Assembly (NCBI RefSeq): GCF_041200025.1
Contig: NZ_CP165628.1
Coordinates: 4,216,001-4,280,000 of the forward strand
Reading direction: 5' to 3'
From: Rouxiella sp. WC2420
GTDB taxonomy: Bacteria; Pseudomonadota; Gammaproteobacteria; Enterobacterales; Enterobacteriaceae
DNA length: 64,000 bases
The notes beneath the pieces are model-generated. The model was given only the letters and a program-made list of their open reading frames with translations. It ran no database searches and was not told where the DNA came from. Below are positions 63,353 to 64,000 of this stretch, in pieces; positions within the stretch are counted from its first letter, which is position 1, and every line of letters starts with the position of its first letter. Made by a program: the position numbers and the translations under genes.

Positions 63353-64000
63353 TTAATGTTGTCGCTCCTGACGCCATTGACGAGGGCTGACGCCAAACCA
63401 GCGGCGGAAGGCGCGCGAAAAGGCGCTAACCTCTGAATAACCCAGCAAAAGGGCCATCTCTGAAATAGGTAGCTGCTGTTGCTGCAGATAGTGGGTAGCC
63501 AACTCGCAGCGCACTTTATCCACCAGTACGGTAAAGGTCAGATTCTGCTCACGCAGCCTGCGCTGGAGCGAACTTACCGACATGCCCATCTTATCGGCGA
63601 CGTCATCAAGAACCGGCTCACCCATTGTTAACACCTGGCGAACCTGCGATCGCGCGCGATCGACTACAGACTGCTGCGAGTGACTGTCGGTATTCAGCCG
63701 GCGGATCGCATCCTGCATCACTAGCAGCAAAGTCTGATCTTGCTCCGGCATCGATCGCTGGAGATCGCGCTTGGCGATCAGTAGCGAGTTGAAGGGTTGA
63801 TCAAAATAGACCGGTGCATCGAAGATCTTGCAGTGCTCATGCCACTGCTCGGGGCGCGGATGCTCAAAATGCACCTCACGCGGCGCCCAATTTTTACCTA
63901 AACCGTGGCGCAGCAGGTTCAGGATCATCCCTAGTGTCAGCTCGGCATCCTGACGTTTACATAAAATACCGCCGTGACGCACCTGATAGTCAAAGCGATA
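63353..64000 (-). CDS. AraC family transcriptional regulator, 5' end outside window
   Basis: The open frame continues past the right edge (YRFDYQVRHGG), so only the C-terminal 215 residues are visible. The last 100 hold two helix-turn-helix motifs: VADKMGMSVSSLQRRLREQNL and ISEMALLLGYSEVSAFSRAFRRWFGVSPRQWRQ, the AraC signature. The preceding part resembles the N-terminal ligand domain of OruR/ArgR-type AraC regulators. Target genes are not evident; the neighbouring ligase-like gene is 121 bp downstream. Confidence 0.88.
   Translation of the reverse strand, partial: YRFDYQVRHGGILCKRQDAELTLGMILNLLRHGLGKNWAPREVHFEHPRPEQWHEHCKIFDAPVYFDQPFNSLLIAKRDLQRSMPEQDQTLLLVMQDAIRRLNTDSHSQQSVVDRARSQVRQVLTMGEPVLDDVADKMGMSVSSLQRRLREQNLTFTVLVDKVRCELATHYLQQQQLPISEMALLLGYSEVSAFSRAFRRWFGVSPRQWRQERQH

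Overview
This 64 kb window is chromosomal DNA of a gammaproteobacterium of the order Enterobacterales. Most proteins are near-identical in length and sequence to Escherichia coli K-12 proteins, and the gene order ybaV-ppiD-hupB-lon-clpX-clpP-tig-bolA-yajG-ampG-cyoABCDE-yajR-yajQ-panE-yajL-thiI-xseB-ispA-dxs-yajO-pgpA-thiL-nusB-ribE-ribD-nrdR-yajI-secF-secD-yajC-tgt-queA-acpH-proY-brnQ-phoR-phoB-sbcD-sbcC is the E. coli 9-10 minute region. Small differences (a 2-Cys peroxiredoxin and ggt beside acpH, ERIC elements, a gluconate-dehydrogenase-type operon) suggest a Yersiniaceae-like relative (Serratia, Rahnella or Ewingella type). That placement is inference; I saw no rRNA or tRNA gene to test it.

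Layout. 1-11 kb, mostly minus strand: protein folding and proteolysis (PpiD, HU-beta, Lon, ClpXP, trigger factor), with heat-shock (sigma-32 type) promoters visible before lon and clpP, then BolA. 10.4-19.6 kb, plus strand: YajG lipoprotein, AmpG muropeptide permease, the cytochrome bo3 oxidase operon with heme O synthase, and YajR. 19.6-25 kb: YajQ, then an accessory patch with azlCD, a divergent XRE-cupin regulator, panE-yajL, an orphan small gene and a class A acid phosphatase. 25-31 kb: thiI (minus), then the isoprenoid operon xseB-ispA-dxs and yajO. 31-36 kb, minus: nrdR-ribD-ribE-nusB-thiL-pgpA. 36-42 kb, minus: queA-tgt-yajC-secD-secF. 42-49 kb: acpH, peroxiredoxin, ggt, proY, brnQ. 49-58 kb: a MetE-like protein with a three-copy tandem ERIC array at its 3' end, phoBR with a Pho box, and sbcDC. 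58-64 kb: a second accessory block with a three-subunit periplasmic sugar (acid) dehydrogenase, an O-antigen-ligase-family membrane protein and a partial AraC regulator.

No CRISPR array, prophage, transposase, tRNA or rRNA was recognised. I found no convincing new multi-gene system. The most notable signals are the ERIC array (128 bp x 3, carrying duplicated 3' ends of the upstream gene), two decayed ERIC-like elements before panE and between phoB and phoR, an unrecognised 134-residue protein gene, a shared inverted-repeat operator between azlC and its divergent regulator, and a cysteine cluster in the dehydrogenase flavoprotein.
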